7,492 bases of DNA from a bacterium (GTDB taxonomy: Bacteria; Zixibacteria; MSB-5A5; GN15; FEB-12). Location of the stretch: contig DAOWIM010000178.1 of the NCBI GenBank assembly GCA_030640905.1, positions 1 to 7,492 of the forward strand, written 5' to 3'. The first letter of the stretch is position 1, and each line of letters starts with the position of its first letter. The notes beneath the pieces were generated by a model. The model was not told the origin of the DNA, made no database searches, and was given only the letters and a program-made list of their open reading frames with translations. The position numbers were made by a program, and so were the translations under genes. Shown here one piece after another: positions 6,632-7,492 of the stretch.

Positions 6632-7492
6632 TCAGGAATGCGGCGAGTCGGTATTCCGGTCTGGATTGTGCTGAGAGTTGTCGGGTTGACGATCCGGTTG
6701 CTGCTGGTTGGCCACTTCCGATGAACCCTGCTGCGGGACCTGTTGGGGCGGCGGCGCAACCGGAGCCTCAGCTTTGGGCGCCTCGTCAACTGGCTGATCC
6801 TGTTTCGGTGCCTCCTCGGTTTCCGGCGGCAAGCCATCAACACGGACTTTCTCGACGATACTGTTAAGCCTGATCAATTCTGCCCGGGCGCGGTCCGCGA
6901 AATCGGATTCTTTCGAAGCGTATAGCACCGATCTGGACACATTGATAACTGCCGGCTTCTTGAAACCATCGGTACCGAACAAGGCAGCTTTCTCCAACGA
7001 TCCACCCTGAGCACCAACTCCCGGAATCAACAGCGCCATACTACCGGCCACCTCGCGAATCTCTTTGAGCTGCTCCGGCTGAGTAGCGCCAACAACGAGA
7101 CCGCAAGCGTCATCCTTGTTCCAAAAAGCCACTTTCTCAGCAACAACCTTATACAGCGGCTTGCCGTCAATGAGCAGGCGCTGGAAATCTTTGGAACCGG
7201 AGTTTGAAGTCAGGCAAAGGACAAAAATGCCCCGGTCCTTGTATTCAAGAAACGGACGCAGCGAGTCGTATCCCATGTACGGATTCAAAGTCACCCAGTC
7301 AGCGCGGTACTTCTTGAAAAGAGCCTCGGCATAGTGCGATGCCGTGTTGCCGATATCGCCACGCTTGCCATCAATGATGATAGGAATGTTCTCAGGAATC
7401 TGTTCAACCAACCATTTCAACAACGACAATCCCTCCGGGCCATGGCTCTCATAGAAGGCCATATTCGGTTTGTAGGCACAAACAACATCGGA
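6632..7492 (-). CDS. pyrF: Orotidine-5'-phosphate decarboxylase, partial at its 5' end, with a long low-complexity C-terminal tail
   Basis: Catalyses the last step of UMP synthesis, OMP to UMP plus CO2, in the cytoplasm. The frame is open to the right edge (Ser-Asp-Val-Val-Cys-Ala-Tyr-Lys-Pro-Asn-Met), so the true start lies beyond the window. Counting from the Met at 7460-7462, the catalytic Asp-x-Lys-x-x-Asp signature is Asp-Gly-Lys-Arg-Gly-Asp at residues 31-36 (7355-7372). The phosphate-binding Gly-Val-Gly-Ala-Gln-Gly-Gly is at 148-154, and Asn-Val-Ser-Arg-Ser at 174-178 closes the barrel. Lys-Pro-Asn-Met-Ala-Phe-Tyr-Glu and Leu-Asn-Pro-Tyr-Met-Gly-Tyr-Asp fit the type 2 PyrF subfamily. 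The usual family end is near residue 207, but the frame continues for about 69 more residues rich in Pro, Gln, Glu and Asp. It converges on the paralogue array and is transcribed separately. Confidence 0.93.
   Translation of the reverse strand, partial: SDVVCAYKPNMAFYESHGPEGLSLLKWLVEQIPENIPIIIDGKRGDIGNTASHYAEALFKKYRADWVTLNPYMGYDSLRPFLEYKDRGIFVLCLTSNSGSKDFQRLLIDGKPLYKVVAEKVAFWNKDDACGLVVGATQPEQLKEIREVAGSMALLIPGVGAQGGSLEKAALFGTDGFKKPAVINVSRSVLYASKESDFADRARAELIRLNSIVEKVRVDGLPPETEEAPKQDQPVDEAPKAEAPVAPPPQQVPQQGSSEVANQQQPDRQPDNSQHNPDRNTDSPHS
6635..6841 (-). other. Predicted disordered Pro/Gln/Glu-rich tail of PyrF
   Basis: About 69 codons from Val-Asp-Gly-Leu-Pro-Pro to the stop. The first half is rich in Glu, Pro, Ala and Lys with near-repeats (Glu-Ala-Pro-Lys twice, Gln-Gln-Val-Pro-Gln-Gln). 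The second half is rich in Gln, Asn, Asp and Ser. There are few hydrophobic residues and no recognisable domain. The frame is continuous with the decarboxylase, with no sign of a frameshift. Its function is unknown. Confidence 0.7.

Noticed and set aside
6445..6867. Open frames of about 100-130 codons on both strands overlapping the end of paralogue 4 and the pyrF tail
   Set aside because: They are composition-driven shadows rich in Arg/Pro, with no family resemblance, and they lie over strongly supported genes in other frames.

Overview
The window is a dense, almost gapless bacterial segment of roughly balanced base composition. It reads in one direction from 1 to about 6596 and in the opposite direction from 6632 to the right edge. 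No RNA gene, insertion sequence, CRISPR array or phage gene is visible, and no non-coding stretch exceeds about 40 bases. The protein style suggests an uncultivated Gram-negative lineage (FCB-like or deltaproteobacteria-like), but nothing here fixes the taxon and this is only an impression.

Layout. Positions 1-256 hold the C-terminal end of a class I SAM-dependent methyltransferase. Seven bases later begins the main content of the window: four consecutive, full-length paralogues (264-1850, 1847-3433, 3430-5022, 5022-6596), joined by ATGA, ATGA and TAATG stop/start overlaps. Each encodes a 524-530 residue membrane protein with five predicted N-terminal transmembrane helices and a large extracytoplasmic domain of the sulfatase / alkaline-phosphatase superfamily. 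The putative metal and nucleophile residues (D180, T/S221, H348, H353 and the later Asp-His pair) align almost without gaps. The formylglycine motif of true sulfatases is absent. Fold, topology and catalytic set look more like LtaS or EptA phospho-group transferases than sulfatases. The substrate is unknown.

The four copies appear to form two pairs, 1+2 and 3+4. Copies 1 and 2 share an identical 13-residue C-terminus. A 46-bp near-perfect direct repeat spans the 1/2 and 2/3 gene junctions, which points to duplication or gene conversion. Copy 3 has Ser instead of Thr at the presumed nucleophile, and copy 4 has lost a conserved Asp-Arg-Ser motif near the C-terminus.

On the minus strand, converging on the array with a 35-base gap, is pyrF (orotidine-5'-phosphate decarboxylase), cut by the window edge. 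It carries an unusual, roughly 69-residue Pro/Gln/Glu-rich tail after the barrel. It is probably unrelated in function to the array.

Inferred working model: the methyltransferase and the four membrane enzymes are co-transcribed and translationally coupled, giving a set of diverged enzymes that modify or cleave an envelope glycan or lipid. The sequence does not show what that substrate is.
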